This document shows positions 21,325 to 30,991 of a DNA stretch of 64,000 nucleotides, one piece after another. The stretch spans positions 62,001 through 126,000 of the forward strand of contig JAGPCY010000016.1 in NCBI GenBank assembly GCA_018057825.1, given 5' to 3'. The notes under the pieces are model-generated. The model saw only the letters and a program-made list of their open reading frames with translations, was not told the origin of the DNA and did not search any database. Every line of letters begins with the position of its first letter. Position 1 is the stretch's first letter. The stretch comes from Kofleriaceae bacterium. GTDB lineage: Bacteria > Myxococcota_A > Polyangia > Haliangiales > Haliangiaceae. The translations under genes and the position numbers were made by a program.

Positions 21325-22239
21325 ATGGCCTGGTGGTCCCGCACCGGTGGGCTCGAAGCCGAGCCCAAGAAGTCGGTCCCGAAAGGGATCTGGCACAAGT
21401 GCGAGAAGTGCGCCGCGACCATCTACGAGAGCGAGCTGGTCGCCAACCTGCGGGTGTGCACCTCGTGTGGCCACCACCTGCGGATGAGCACCTCCGAGCG
21501 CATCGAGATGATCCTCGACGCGCCCTGGACCGAGCATGACCTCGGCCTGGAGAGCTCCGATCCGCTGGGCTTCCGGGTCGACGGCAAGAAGTACACCGAC
21601 CAGATCAAGTCGACGACCAAGAAGGTCGGCGCCGGCGACGCCTACCGCGCCGGGACGGGCACGGTCGGCGGGATCCCCGTCGAGGTCGGCTTCTTCGTCT
21701 TCGAGTTCATGGGCGGTTCGATGGGCTCGGTGGTGGGCGAGAAGATCACCCGACAGTTCGAGCGCGCCCTGGCCCACCGGCGCCCGGCGATCCTGTTCGC
21801 GGCCTCGGGCGGCGCGCGCATGCAGGAGGGCGTCTTGTCCCTCATGCAGATGGCCAAGACCTCGGCGGCGCGCTCGCGCCTGCGCGAGGCCCGGGTGCCG
21901 TACATCGCGGTCCTCTTGCATCCGACCACCGGCGGGGTCGCGGCCTCGATCGCGATGCTCGGCGACATCATCCTCGCCGAGCCCGACGCCCTGATCGGCT
22001 TCGCTGGGCCGCGGGTGATCGAGCAGACCATCCGGCAGCAGCTCCCGGCCGGCTTCCAGCGCTCGGAGTTCCTCCTCGAGCACGGCATGGTCGATCAGGT
22101 CGTGCCGCGGACCCAGCTCAAGGCCGCGCTGATCCGGGCCCTGCGGTGGTTCACCCACGCCCCCGGCCCCGACGCCGGCGACACCGTCGACGAGGCCGAG
22201 CTCGGGTCGTCGGCCGATCGTGACGACGACCTACCCTAG
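21325..22239 (+). CDS. accD: Acetyl-CoA carboxylase carboxyltransferase subunit beta, 304 aa
   Basis: Beta subunit of the carboxyltransferase that makes malonyl-CoA for fatty-acid synthesis. The N-terminal zinc ribbon is complete: HKCEKC and, 16 residues on, CTSCGHH. The crotonase-like core includes FFVFEFMGGSMGSVVGEK, AASGGARMQEGVLSLMQM and PTTGGVAASIAMLGD. Length is normal. The ATG at 21325 gives the typical MAWWSRTG start; the frame extends eleven codons upstream without support. folC starts inside its last codons. The partner accA lies 38 kb away at 60078. Confidence 0.98.
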   Translation: MAWWSRTGGLEAEPKKSVPKGIWHKCEKCAATIYESELVANLRVCTSCGHHLRMSTSERIEMILDAPWTEHDLGLESSDPLGFRVDGKKYTDQIKSTTKKVGAGDAYRAGTGTVGGIPVEVGFFVFEFMGGSMGSVVGEKITRQFERALAHRRPAILFAASGGARMQEGVLSLMQMAKTSAARSRLREARVPYIAVLLHPTTGGVAASIAMLGDIILAEPDALIGFAGPRVIEQTIRQQLPAGFQRSEFLLEHGMVDQVVPRTQLKAALIRALRWFTHAPGPDAGDTVDEAELGSSADRDDDLP

Positions 22240-23485
22240 GGTCCTGGCGCGCCTGTTCGCGGCGCGTCGGGCCGGGATCGTGCTCGGCCTCGACCGCATG
22301 CGCACGATCCTCGCCGCGCTCGGTCACCCCGAGCACCGCCTGGGCGCGATCGTCCACGTCGGCGGCACCAACGGCAAGGGCTCGACGGCGGCGCTGGTCG
22401 CGGCGGTGGCGCGGGCCGCCGGCGCCCGGGTCGGGGTCTACACCTCGCCGCACCTGGCCAGCCTGCGCGAGCGCTTCACCGTCGACGGGCGCCTGGCCGA
22501 CGAGGCCGCGGTGGTCGAGGCCCACGCCCGGGTCGCCGCGGCCGGTGGCGACGAGCTGACCTTCTTCGAGCAGGTCACCGCGATCGGGCTCGAGGTCCTG
22601 GCCGCGGCCGCGCCCGCGGTCACGATCCTCGAGGTCGGCCTGGGCGGACGACTCGACGCCACCACCGCCGTCGACGCGCCGATCGCCGCGGTCACCGGGG
22701 TCGCCCTCGATCACCAGGAGTACCTGGGCGACACGGTGGCGGCGATCGCCGCCGAGAAGGCCGGGATCTGGAAGCCCGGCCAGCGCGCGATCGTCGGCGC
22801 CGCCGGCGATCCGGTCGCTCAGCCGATCCTGATCGCGGCCGCCCGCGCCGCCGGCGTCGCGACCCTGGACGTGGTCGACGCGGCCGCGCTGGCCCGGGCC
22901 CCGACGACCGCGCTGGCCGGCGCGCACCAGCGCGAGAACGCCGCGTGCGCCGACGCGATCGTCGACGCCCTGGTCGCGATCGGCGCGATCGCCGCGCCGC
23001 CCGAGGTCCGCGCCGCGGGCTACGCCGCCGCGGTCCATCCCGGTCGCTGCGAGGTGGTCGCGACCGCGCCGACCGTGCTCCTCGACGGCGCTCACAACCC
23101 CGACGGCGCCCGCGCCCTGGCCAACGCGATCGCGGCTCGGCCGGAGCGGCCGCGGGCCCTGGTCCTGGCGGTCTCGGCCGACAAGGACGTAGCGGCGATC
23201 GTCGCGCCCCTGGTCGGCGTGGTCGACGTCGTGATCGCCAGCCGCTACGACCAGCCGCGGTCGATGGCGCCGCCGGCCCTGGCCGCGATCGCGCGAGCCG
23301 CGGGCGCGCTGGTCGAGATCGCCGACGACCTCGAGGCCGCGGTCGACCGCGCGCGCGACGCGGTCGGGCTGGGCGGGCTGGTGGTGATCGCCGGCTCGCT
23401 GTTCGCGGTCGGCGAGGTCCGCCCGCGGTTCCGCGCGATGGCGATCGATCCGCTGGTCGTCACCGACCCGGCGCCGGCGCGGTGA
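22220..23485 (+). CDS. folC: Bifunctional folylpolyglutamate synthase/dihydrofolate synthase, 421 aa
   Basis: Mur-ligase-family enzyme that adds glutamate to folates and, in bacteria, usually also to dihydropteroate. Seen: RMRTILAALGHPEHRLGAIVHVGGTNGKGS with the P-loop GTNGKGS, GVYTSPHL, EVGLGGRLDATTAVDAPI, ITGVALDHQEYLG-like TGVALDHQEYLG and KAGIWKPG, plus LDGAHNPDGARAL in the C-terminal domain. Overlaps accD by 20 bp in another frame (GTG start), a gene pairing common in Proteobacteria. It connects fatty-acid synthesis and one-carbon genes; glyA is close by. Confidence 0.96.
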   Translation: MTTTYPRVLARLFAARRAGIVLGLDRMRTILAALGHPEHRLGAIVHVGGTNGKGSTAALVAAVARAAGARVGVYTSPHLASLRERFTVDGRLADEAAVVEAHARVAAAGGDELTFFEQVTAIGLEVLAAAAPAVTILEVGLGGRLDATTAVDAPIAAVTGVALDHQEYLGDTVAAIAAEKAGIWKPGQRAIVGAAGDPVAQPILIAAARAAGVATLDVVDAAALARAPTTALAGAHQRENAACADAIVDALVAIGAIAAPPEVRAAGYAAAVHPGRCEVVATAPTVLLDGAHNPDGARALANAIAARPERPRALVLAVSADKDVAAIVAPLVGVVDVVIASRYDQPRSMAPPALAAIARAAGALVEIADDLEAAVDRARDAVGLGGLVVIAGSLFAVGEVRPRFRAMAIDPLVVTDPAPAR

Positions 23486-23517
23486 CCGCAAAGTTTGCCC
23501 CCGGCGGCCCCGCCTCG

Positions 23518-23523
23518 TAGGAT
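23518..23523 (+). promoter_or_regulatory. Putative leaderless -10 for 23530-24114
   Basis: TAGGAT, 6 nt upstream of the ATG at 23530. Confidence 0.45.
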
Positions 23524-23529
23524 CCGTCC

Positions 23530-24114
23530 ATGGGTCGAGTCACCCGCATCGCGCTCGCGCTCGCGCTCGTGGCCGGCACCGCCGCCGCTCAGCCGGCCGC
23601 GCCGCGCGCCACGCCGCCCGGCCCGGGCGACGACGGCACCCACCACCGCGAGGGCGAGTACGGCGGGGTCAGCCCCGACGGTCGGCCGTCGCCCGACGCC
23701 AAGCGCGTGGTCCCGCCGGCCGCGACCCTGGGCTGGATCGGCTACCGCCCAGGCGACGCCGGCGCCGAGCTGTTCCTGATGGCGGCGCAGCCGTTCTCCG
23801 TCGAGCAGCGCCTCGAGGATGGCCAGGTGGTCTTGACCCTGGTCGGCGTGCGCAAGCTCGGCCGCAACCTGCGGCGGCCCCTCGACACCCGCTTCTTCGA
23901 CGGGCCGCTGGCCCGGGTCGCGGCCAAGGTGGTCAAGGCCCGGCGGGCGCGGCGCGGTCAACCCGCGGTCGCCGGCGGTGTCGAGATCCGGGTCGGCTTC
24001 AAGCCCGGCGCGCCGATCGCCGTTGGCACGGTGCGCGCCGCGACCGAGAAGGACGGCCTGTTCTACCTCTACCTCGGCTTCGCCGGCGCCAGCCCGGCTG
24101 CGGCCAACCCGTAG
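23530..24114 (+). CDS. Exported protein, possibly AMIN-like, 194 aa
   Basis: Signal peptide MGRVTRIALALALVAGTAAAQ (cleavage after AAA), a charged low-complexity stretch rich in Pro, Gly and Asp, then a domain of about 120 residues. Its FSVEQRLEDGQVVLTLVGV and FFDGPLARV pattern resembles AMIN domains, which anchor secretion and cell-wall proteins in the periplasm. The match is by eye and weak. It ends 3 bp before the convergent glyA, with no repeat tract between. Confidence 0.6.
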   Translation: MGRVTRIALALALVAGTAAAQPAAPRATPPGPGDDGTHHREGEYGGVSPDGRPSPDAKRVVPPAATLGWIGYRPGDAGAELFLMAAQPFSVEQRLEDGQVVLTLVGVRKLGRNLRRPLDTRFFDGPLARVAAKVVKARRARRGQPAVAGGVEIRVGFKPGAPIAVGTVRAATEKDGLFYLYLGFAGASPAAANP

Positions 24115-24117
24115 CGG

Positions 24118-25386
24118 TCACGCCACCGCGAGGCCGGGCGCCGGGAAGCCGGCGGTCAGCTCGCGCACCGCGCCGCGGATCCGCGCCAGCCGATCGGCGT
24201 CGCCGGGGGCGGCCGCGACCTCGTCGATCCAGGCCGCGATCTGCCGCATCTCGGCCTCGCCCATGCCGCGGCTGGTGACCGCCGGCGTGCCCAGGCGGAT
24301 GCCCGACGGATCGAAGGGCTTGCGCGGATCGAAGGGGACGGTGTTGTAGTTGCAGACGATGCCGGCGACGTCGAGGGCCTTGGCCAGGGGCTTGCCCGCG
24401 GTGCCCTTGGTCGTCACATCGACCAGCACCAGGTGGTTGTCGGTGCCGCCGGTGATCACGGCGAAGCCGCGCTCGACCAGGGCCGCGGCCAGGGCCCGGG
24501 CGTTGGCGACGATCTGCGCGGCGTAGCGACGGAACTCGTCGGTGGCCGCCTCCTTGAGCGCGACCGCCAGGCCGGCGGTGGTGTGGTTGTGCGGGCCGCC
24601 CTGCAGGCCGGGGAAGACCGCGCGATCGATCGCCTTGGCGTGGCCGTCCTTGCACAGGAGCAGGCCGCCGCGCGGGCCGCGCAGGGTCTTGTGGGTCGTC
24701 GACGACACCACGTCGGCGTGGGCGATCGGCGACGGGTGGACCCCGGCCGCGACCAGCCCGGCGATGTGGGCGATGTCGGCGACGAAGATCGCGCCGACCT
24801 CGCGGGCGATCTCGGCGAAGGCCGCGAAGTCGATCGTGCGCGGGATCGCGGTGCCGCCGGCGAACAGGAGGCGCGGTCGCTCCTTGCGCGCCAGGTCGCG
24901 CACCGCGTCGAGATCGATGCGGTGGGTGTCGGGCGCGACGCCGTACTGCACAGCGCGGAAGTATTGGCCCGAGATCGACACGTTCCAGCCGTGGGTCAGG
25001 TGACCGCCGGCCGGCAGCCCCAGGCCCATGACGGTGTCGCCCGGCTTGCAGAACGCCAGGTACACGGCGAGGTTGGCCGGCGAGCCCGAGTACGGCTGGA
25101 CGTTGGCGTGGTCGGCGCCGAACAGCGCCTTGGCGCGATCGATGCAAAGCTGCTCGATGCGATCGATGTTGGCCTGGCCCTCGTAGTAGCGCTTGCCGGG
25201 GTAGCCCTCGGAGTACTTGTTGGTGAGGACGGTGCCGGTCGCGGCCAGGACCGCCGACGACACGTAGTTCTCCGACGCGATCAGGCGGATGGTCTCGCGC
25301 TGCAGGACCTCCTCGGCGGCGAGCAGCTCGGCCAGCTCGGGATCGACGGCGCGGACGGGGGATGCGGCGGGCGACGGGGCAGACAT
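24118..25386 (-). CDS. glyA: Serine hydroxymethyltransferase, 422 aa
   Basis: PLP enzyme that interconverts serine and glycine with tetrahydrofolate. Clear motifs: IRLIASENYVSSAVLAATG, NKYSEGYPGKRYYEGQANID, VNVQPYSGSPANLAVY-like NVQPYSGSPAN, the PLP-Lys segment VSSTTHKTLRGPRGG, FPGLQGGPHNHTTAGLAVAL, and GIRLGTPAVTSRGMGE near the end. Length is normal. It supplies one-carbon units used by purN, and folC lies next to it on the other strand. A TAGATT hexamer 9 nt upstream of the ATG is a candidate -10. Confidence 0.98.
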   Translation of the reverse strand: MSAPSPAASPVRAVDPELAELLAAEEVLQRETIRLIASENYVSSAVLAATGTVLTNKYSEGYPGKRYYEGQANIDRIEQLCIDRAKALFGADHANVQPYSGSPANLAVYLAFCKPGDTVMGLGLPAGGHLTHGWNVSISGQYFRAVQYGVAPDTHRIDLDAVRDLARKERPRLLFAGGTAIPRTIDFAAFAEIAREVGAIFVADIAHIAGLVAAGVHPSPIAHADVVSSTTHKTLRGPRGGLLLCKDGHAKAIDRAVFPGLQGGPHNHTTAGLAVALKEAATDEFRRYAAQIVANARALAAALVERGFAVITGGTDNHLVLVDVTTKGTAGKPLAKALDVAGIVCNYNTVPFDPRKPFDPSGIRLGTPAVTSRGMGEAEMRQIAAWIDEVAAAPGDADRLARIRGAVRELTAGFPAPGLAVA

Positions 25387-25395
25387 GGCGGGCGC

Positions 25396-25401
25396 AATCT
25401 A
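25396..25401 (-). promoter_or_regulatory. Candidate -10 for glyA
   Basis: TAGATT on the minus strand, 9 nt upstream of the ATG at 25386. The spacing is slightly long for a leaderless start. Confidence 0.3.
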
Positions 25402-25418
25402 CCCGGCCCCGGTCCGGG

Positions 25419-26291
25419 TCACAACGCGAGATCCCAGAGCTGCTTGCGGGCGCGCTCGACGAACCCGGCTCGCCGGTGCAGCGCCAACGACGGCGCGTTG
25501 TCGCTGGCGATCACCGCGACCACCGCCGCGCAGCCGTCGTGCGCCGCCACCGCGATCACGTCGGCGAGCATGGCCTGAGCCAGGCCGCGGCCGCGCCAGG
25601 CGGCGTCGACGCCGATCGCCTCGATCACGCCGTCGGCGCCGGCGCGCTTGCCGATCACGAAGCCGACGCAACGACCGTCGCCGTCGTGCCAGGCCGCGGT
25701 GGCGGTCGGCCAGGCGTCCTCGCCGTCGAGCAGCTCGGCGAAGTCGTCGACGCTGGTCGGCCCGCTGTTGGAGACGCCGACGAAGGCCGCGTCGTGGAGG
25801 GCGTGGGTGGCCGCGCGATCGATCGCGGCGCCGCGCCGCGGGGTGGCGGTCACGACCGGCGCCGACAGCGCGGGCGCGACCGGGCGGGCCAGCGCGAGGA
25901 ACTCGATCGACGGCGCGAAGCCGAGGGCCTGGACCGCCGCGCGCTTGTGCGGCTCGACCGTGCGCGTGCTGACCCGCGCGGTGGTGAGGCCGGGGCCGCG
26001 GCCGGACGCCAGCGCGGCGTCGAGGACCGCGGCGGCGCTCGCCTGATCCTCGGCGGCGACCGGCCACAGGTACAGCCAGGGCGGCGCGACCACGTAGCCG
26101 GCCACGCCGACCACCCGAGCCCCGCGGCTCGCGACCCAGACCTGGCGGCCGCCGCCGAGGGCGTCGGTGGTGAGCTGGGTCTCCGCCATGCGCAGGGTCC
26201 AGGCCGGGTCGGGCGCGAAGTACCGCTGGCTCAGGTCGGCGATCGCGGCGGCGTCGTCCGGGCGGTAGCGGCGGATCGCGAGGTCGACCAT
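25419..26291 (-). CDS. Tandem GNAT-family acetyltransferase, 290 aa
   Basis: Two GCN5-related domains in one chain. The C-terminal one (about 150-290) is well formed: IEAIGVDAAWRGRGLAQAMLADVI is the acetyl-CoA-binding strand and Q/R-x-x-G-x-G/A loop, and NAPSLALHRRAGFVERAR is the last strand. The N-terminal one (about 1-140) is more diverged (LAIRRYRPDDAAAIADLSQRYF). The two-domain arrangement resembles mycothiol synthase-type GNATs, but the substrate is unknown. ATG at 26291, supported by TACCGT 6 nt upstream; an upstream in-frame start is unsupported. Divergent from trpE with 67 bp between. Confidence 0.8.
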   Translation of the reverse strand: MVDLAIRRYRPDDAAAIADLSQRYFAPDPAWTLRMAETQLTTDALGGGRQVWVASRGARVVGVAGYVVAPPWLYLWPVAAEDQASAAAVLDAALASGRGPGLTTARVSTRTVEPHKRAAVQALGFAPSIEFLALARPVAPALSAPVVTATPRRGAAIDRAATHALHDAAFVGVSNSGPTSVDDFAELLDGEDAWPTATAAWHDGDGRCVGFVIGKRAGADGVIEAIGVDAAWRGRGLAQAMLADVIAVAAHDGCAAVVAVIASDNAPSLALHRRAGFVERARKQLWDLAL

Positions 26292-26297
26292 GGGCCG

Positions 26298-26303
26298 ACG
26301 GTA
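26298..26303 (-). promoter_or_regulatory. Putative leaderless -10 for the GNAT gene
   Basis: TACCGT on the minus strand, 6 nt upstream of the ATG at 26291. Confidence 0.45.
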
Positions 26304-26358
26304 GCCGAGGGCGCCCGGCGGGTGACGGCCGGCGGCCCGCGGTGTACACACAAGGCGC

Positions 26359-27876
26359 ATGTACTATCCGGACCGGGACGGCTTCGTGCAGGCGGCCCAG
26401 ACCGCCAACCTGATCCCGGTCTACCGCGAGCTGTGCGCCGACGGCGACACCCCGGTGTCGGCCTACGCCGCCCTGGGCGCCGGCGACTACAGCTTCCTCC
26501 TCGAGTCGGTGGTCGGCGGCGCGACCTGGGCGGCCTACTCCTTCGTCGGCGTCGCGCCGCGGGCGGTCCTGGTGTGCCAGGGCGGCGAGGCCCGGGTCAC
26601 CTGGTTCGACGTCGACGGCGGCGGCGCGGCGCGGACCGCCGCCTGGCCGGCCCCGGATCCGGCCGCCGCGCTGGCCGAGGTCATGGGCGAGCTGCGGCCG
26701 GCGCCCGCGCCCGGCTTGCCGCGGTTCTGGGGCGGCGCGGTCGGCTGGATCGCCTACGACTGTGTGCGCGCCTTCGAGGAGCTGCCGGCCCGCCCCAAGC
26801 CCGGGATCGACGTGCCGACCTTGTGCATGGCGATCACCGACACCGTCGTGATCTTCGACAACCTGCGGCAGACGATGAAGATCGTCGCCACGCCCTACGT
26901 GGCGCGGCCCGAGCGCGCCGAGGCCGCCTACGCCCGGGCGTGCGCGCGGATCGACGCGATCGTCCGGACCCTGCGCGGCCCGCGCCCGGCGATGAAGCCG
27001 ATGGCGCCGCTGCCGCCCGATGCGCCGCTGCCGACGGCGCGCTCGGCCTTCGGCCAGGCCGGCTTCGAGGACGCGGTCGGGCGGATCAAGGACTACGTCG
27101 CCGCCGGCGATGCCTTCCAGGTCGTGCTGTCCCAGCGCCTCGACGTCGCGCGCGGCGACGTCGACCCGTTCGACGTCTACCGCTCGTTGCGGGTGGTCAA
27201 CCCGTCGCCGTACATGTTTCACCTGCGGTTCCCCGAGGCCACGGTCACCGGGGCCTCGCCCGAGACCCTGGTTCGCCTCGACGCCGGCGTGGTGTCGCTG
27301 CGGCCGATCGCCGGCACCCGGCGGCGCGGCGCGACGCGCGACGACGACGCCGCTCTGGCCGCCGAGCTGGCCGCCGATCCCAAGGAGCGCGCCGAGCACC
27401 TGATGCTCATCGACCTCGGCCGCAACGACGTCGGTCGCGTCGCGCGCACCGGGACCGTCCGCGTCACCGAGCAGTTCGCGATCGAGCGCTACTCCCACGT
27501 CATGCACCTGGTCAGCCAGGTCGAGGGCGAGCTGGCCCCGGGCAAGACCTGGCGCGACGTCCTGGCGGCGGCGTTCCCGGCCGGGACGCTTTCGGGCGCG
27601 CCCAAGATCCGGGCGATGGAGATCATCGACGAGCTCGAGCCGACCCGACGCGGCCTCTACGGCGGCGCGGTCGGCTACGTCTCGTACACCGGCAACCTCG
27701 ACCTGGCGATCGCGATCCGGACCCTGGTCACGATCGGCGACACGATCCACGTCCAGGCCGGCGCCGGGGTGGTCGCCGACTCGACGCCGACCGGCGAGTG
27801 GGACGAGACCCAGAACAAGGCCCGCGCGGTGCTGCGCGCGGTGGCGATGGCGGCCCAGCCCGCGGAGTCGGCCTGA
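26359..27876 (+). CDS. trpE: Anthranilate synthase component I, 505 aa
   Basis: Converts chorismate to anthranilate with ammonia delivered by TrpG. N-terminal half carries the tryptophan-feedback region (LLESVVGGATWAAYSFVG, the LLES element). The C-terminal chorismate-binding domain shows GDAFQVVLSQRL, PSPYMFHL, GASPETLV, PIAGTRRRG, LMLIDLGRNDVGRV, VMHLVSQVEG, FPAGTLSGAPKIRAMEIIDELEP and GGAVGYVSY. First gene of the trp cluster. The short gap to the divergent GNAT gene contains no leader peptide with Trp codons, so attenuation control is not evident. Confidence 0.98.
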   Translation: MYYPDRDGFVQAAQTANLIPVYRELCADGDTPVSAYAALGAGDYSFLLESVVGGATWAAYSFVGVAPRAVLVCQGGEARVTWFDVDGGGAARTAAWPAPDPAAALAEVMGELRPAPAPGLPRFWGGAVGWIAYDCVRAFEELPARPKPGIDVPTLCMAITDTVVIFDNLRQTMKIVATPYVARPERAEAAYARACARIDAIVRTLRGPRPAMKPMAPLPPDAPLPTARSAFGQAGFEDAVGRIKDYVAAGDAFQVVLSQRLDVARGDVDPFDVYRSLRVVNPSPYMFHLRFPEATVTGASPETLVRLDAGVVSLRPIAGTRRRGATRDDDAALAAELAADPKERAEHLMLIDLGRNDVGRVARTGTVRVTEQFAIERYSHVMHLVSQVEGELAPGKTWRDVLAAAFPAGTLSGAPKIRAMEIIDELEPTRRGLYGGAVGYVSYTGNLDLAIAIRTLVTIGDTIHVQAGAGVVADSTPTGEWDETQNKARAVLRAVAMAAQPAESA

Positions 27877-27910
27877 TGCTCCGGTCACTCGACGACTCCG
27901 AGGTGCGCGC

Positions 27911-28500
<590 letters not shown>

Positions 28501-28504
<4 letters not shown>

Positions 28505-29553
28505 GCGATCCGATCAAGGCCGCGCTGGCCCAGGTCATCGCCGGCCGCGAGCTGGGGTTCGACGACACCGCCGCGGTGTTCGGCGCGATCATGGACGGCG
28601 CCGCGACCCCGGCGCAGATCGGCGGGCTCCTGGTGGCGCTGCGGATGAAGGGCGAGACCGCCGACGAGCTGGCCGGCGCCGCGACCGCGATGCGGGCCCG
28701 GGCCGCGCCGCTGGCGGTGCCCGATCCGGCGCGCGCCGTCGACACCTGCGGCACCGGCGGGGACGGCCTGGGCATGGTCAACGTGTCGACCCTGGGCGCG
28801 ATCGTCGCCGCTGGCGCCGGCGCGGTGGTCGCCAAGCACGGCAACCGCGCCGTGTCGTCGAAGGCCGGCTCGGCCGACGTGCTCGAGGCCCTGGGCGTGG
28901 TGATCGACGCCGCGCCGGCGGCGGTCGAGGCCTGCCTGGCTCGGGCCGGCATCGGCTTCGCGTTCGCGCCCGTCTTCCACGCCGCCACCCGCCACGCCGC
29001 CGGGCCGCGCCGCGAGCTCGGCACCCGCACGTTGTTCAACCTCCTCGGGCCGCTGACCAACCCGGCGCGAGTCGCCCACCAGGTGGTCGGCGTGTTCGAC
29101 AAGGCGTGGTGCGCGCCGATGGCCCGGGCCCTCGGCCGGCTGGGCGCAGAGCGGGCCTTCGTGGTCCACGGCGACGGCGGCGTCGATGAGCTGGCGGTCA
29201 ACGGCATGACCTGGGTCGCCGAGTGGACCGGTCACGGCGTGCGCGAGTACGCGATGGTGCCGGCCGACTTCGGGCTGGCCGGCGGCGATCCGCGCGAGCT
29301 GGCCGGCGGCGACGCCGCGGCCAACGCCCAGATCCTGTGGCGGGTCTTGACCGGCGCCGACGCCGTCGATCGCGGGATGCCGACCCGCGCGGTGAGGAAG
29401 GCCGCGCTCATGACCGCGGCGCTGGCGCTGGTCGCGATCGGCCAGGCCACCTCGCCCAAGGACGGCGCCGCGCAGGCCGCCGCCGCCCTCGACGCCGGGC
29501 GCGCCGCCGCCGCCCTCGAGGCGTGGATCGCGGCCAGCCGAGGCGCGCCGTGA
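28501..29553 (+). CDS. trpD: Anthranilate phosphoribosyltransferase, 350 aa
   Basis: Joins anthranilate to PRPP. Diagnostic segments: VDTCGTGGDGLGMVNVST (PRPP/Mg site), VAKHGNRAVSSKAGSADVLEALG, AFAPVFHAATRHAAGPRRELGTRTLFNLLGPLTNPA (the family signature, in several blocks), and VVHGDGGVDELA. Length is normal. GTG start within a GTGA overlap with trpG; the stop overlaps the trpC GTG. Confidence 0.98.
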
Positions 29554-30341
29554 AGGTCCTGGCCGACATCCTCGCGGTCAAGGTCGCCGAGGTCGCGGCG
29601 GCCCGGGCGACGCGGTCGTGGGCCGAGCTCGAGGCCGCGGCCCGCGCCCTGCCGGCGCCGCGCTCGCTGGTCGCGGCCCTGCGCCGCCCGCCCGGCGACG
29701 AGGTCCGCGTGCTGGCCGAGATCAAGCGGGCGTCGCCGTCGGCGGGGCCGATCCGGCCGGGCGCCGATCCGGTGGCGATCGCGCGCGGCTATGTCGCGGC
29801 CGGCGCGGCCGCGCTCTCGGTCCTGACCGATCGCCGGTTCTTCGACGGCGATCTCGGCTTCCTGGCGCCGGTCCACGCCGCGGTCTCGGTCCCGATCCTG
29901 CGCAAGGACTTCGTGATCGACTCCTACCAGATCGCCGAGGCCCGGGCCGCCGGCGCCGACGCGGTGCTGCTGATCGTCGCGGCCTGCTCCGATCGCCTGC
30001 TGGCCGAGCTGGCGGCGTGCGCCCGCGAGCTCGGGCTCGACGCGCTGGTCGAGGTCCACGACGAGGCCGAGGCCGACCGGGCCCTGGCGATCGCGCCGAC
30101 GCTCCTCGGCATCAACCATCGCGACCTGCGGACGATGACGATCGACATGGGCCTGACCGCGCGCCTGACCGCGCGCCTGCCGCCCGAGCTGGTGGTGGTC
30201 GGCGAGAGCGGGGTGAAGACCGGCGCCGACGTCGCCGCCCTGGGCGCGGCCGGCGCCCACGCGGTCCTGGTCGGCGAGGCCTTGATGCGCGCCGCCGATC
30301 CCGGCGCCGCCCTGGCCGCCCTACGACAGGAGGCGCGATGA
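29550..30341 (+). CDS. trpC: Indole-3-glycerol phosphate synthase, 263 aa
   Basis: TIM-barrel enzyme that closes the indole ring. Seen: VLAEIKRASPSAGPI with the catalytic Lys of EIKRASPS, LSVLTDRRFFDGDLGFL, PILRKDFVIDSYQIAEARAAGAD with the second catalytic Lys, LVEVHDEAEADRAL with the catalytic Glu, GINHRDLRTM, and VGESGVKTGADV. A stand-alone enzyme rather than the TrpC-TrpF fusion of enterics. GTGA overlap with trpD, ATGA overlap with trpF. Confidence 0.98.
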   Translation: MKVLADILAVKVAEVAAARATRSWAELEAAARALPAPRSLVAALRRPPGDEVRVLAEIKRASPSAGPIRPGADPVAIARGYVAAGAAALSVLTDRRFFDGDLGFLAPVHAAVSVPILRKDFVIDSYQIAEARAAGADAVLLIVAACSDRLLAELAACARELGLDALVEVHDEAEADRALAIAPTLLGINHRDLRTMTIDMGLTARLTARLPPELVVVGESGVKTGADVAALGAAGAHAVLVGEALMRAADPGAALAALRQEAR

Positions 30342-30991
30342 CGACCCTCGTCAAGATCTGCGGCGTGACTCGCCCCGACGACGCCGCCGTCGCGGCCAAC
30401 CTGGGCGCGGCCTTCCTCGGCCTCAACTTCTGGCCCGGCTCGCCGCGGGGGATCGATCTGCGTCGGGGCAAGGCCCTGGCCCGGGTCGCGCGCACCGCTG
30501 GTCCGGGCATCCGGCTGGTCGGCGTCTTTGTCGATCAGCCGGTCGACGACCTGCTCGCGATCGCCGACGCGGTTGGCCTCGACGTGATCCAGCTCCACGG
30601 CGACGAGCCGCCGGCGGTCGGCGCCGCGGTGGCCGCGACCGGCCGGGCGGTGTGGAAGGCCATCCCGATCGCCAGCGCCGACGATCTGGCGGCGATCGCG
30701 GCCTGGCCGGGCGCCGACGCCTACCTGCTCGACGCCGCTGGCCCGGCCCGCGGTGGCACCGGGCGCGCGATCGACTGGACCGTGGCCGCGGCCGCGGTCG
30801 CCGCCGGTCATCGCGTGGTCCTGGCCGGTGGCCTCAACCCGAAGAACGTCGCCTCGGCGATCGCCGCCGTGCGGCCGTGGGCGGTCGACGTCGCGTCGGG
30901 CGTCGAGCGCGCGCCGGGCGACAAGGATCCCCTCGCGCTCCACCAGTTCCTCGACGCCACCCGCCGCTCGGTCAGCTACCTGCGGCGATAG
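30338..30991 (+). CDS. trpF: Phosphoribosylanthranilate isomerase, 217 aa
   Basis: TIM-barrel isomerase of the tryptophan pathway. Motifs: VKICGVTRPDDA with the catalytic Cys, LGLNFWPGSPRGI, VGVFVDQPVDDLLAIADAVGLDVIQLHGDE, LLDAAGPARGGTGRAIDW with the catalytic Asp, VLAGGLNPKNV, and VDVASGVERAPGDKD. A Shine-Dalgarno AGGAGG precedes the ATG inside the trpC end. The last 16 bp overlap the convergent DUF389 gene, which separates trpF from trpBA. Confidence 0.97.
   Translation: MTTLVKICGVTRPDDAAVAANLGAAFLGLNFWPGSPRGIDLRRGKALARVARTAGPGIRLVGVFVDQPVDDLLAIADAVGLDVIQLHGDEPPAVGAAVAATGRAVWKAIPIASADDLAAIAAWPGADAYLLDAAGPARGGTGRAIDWTVAAAAVAAGHRVVLAGGLNPKNVASAIAAVRPWAVDVASGVERAPGDKDPLALHQFLDATRRSVSYLRR

Noticed and set aside
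26292-26358. Attenuator or leader peptide before trpE
   Set aside because: The gap to the divergent GNAT gene is 67 bp and has no short frame with tandem Trp codons or competing hairpins.
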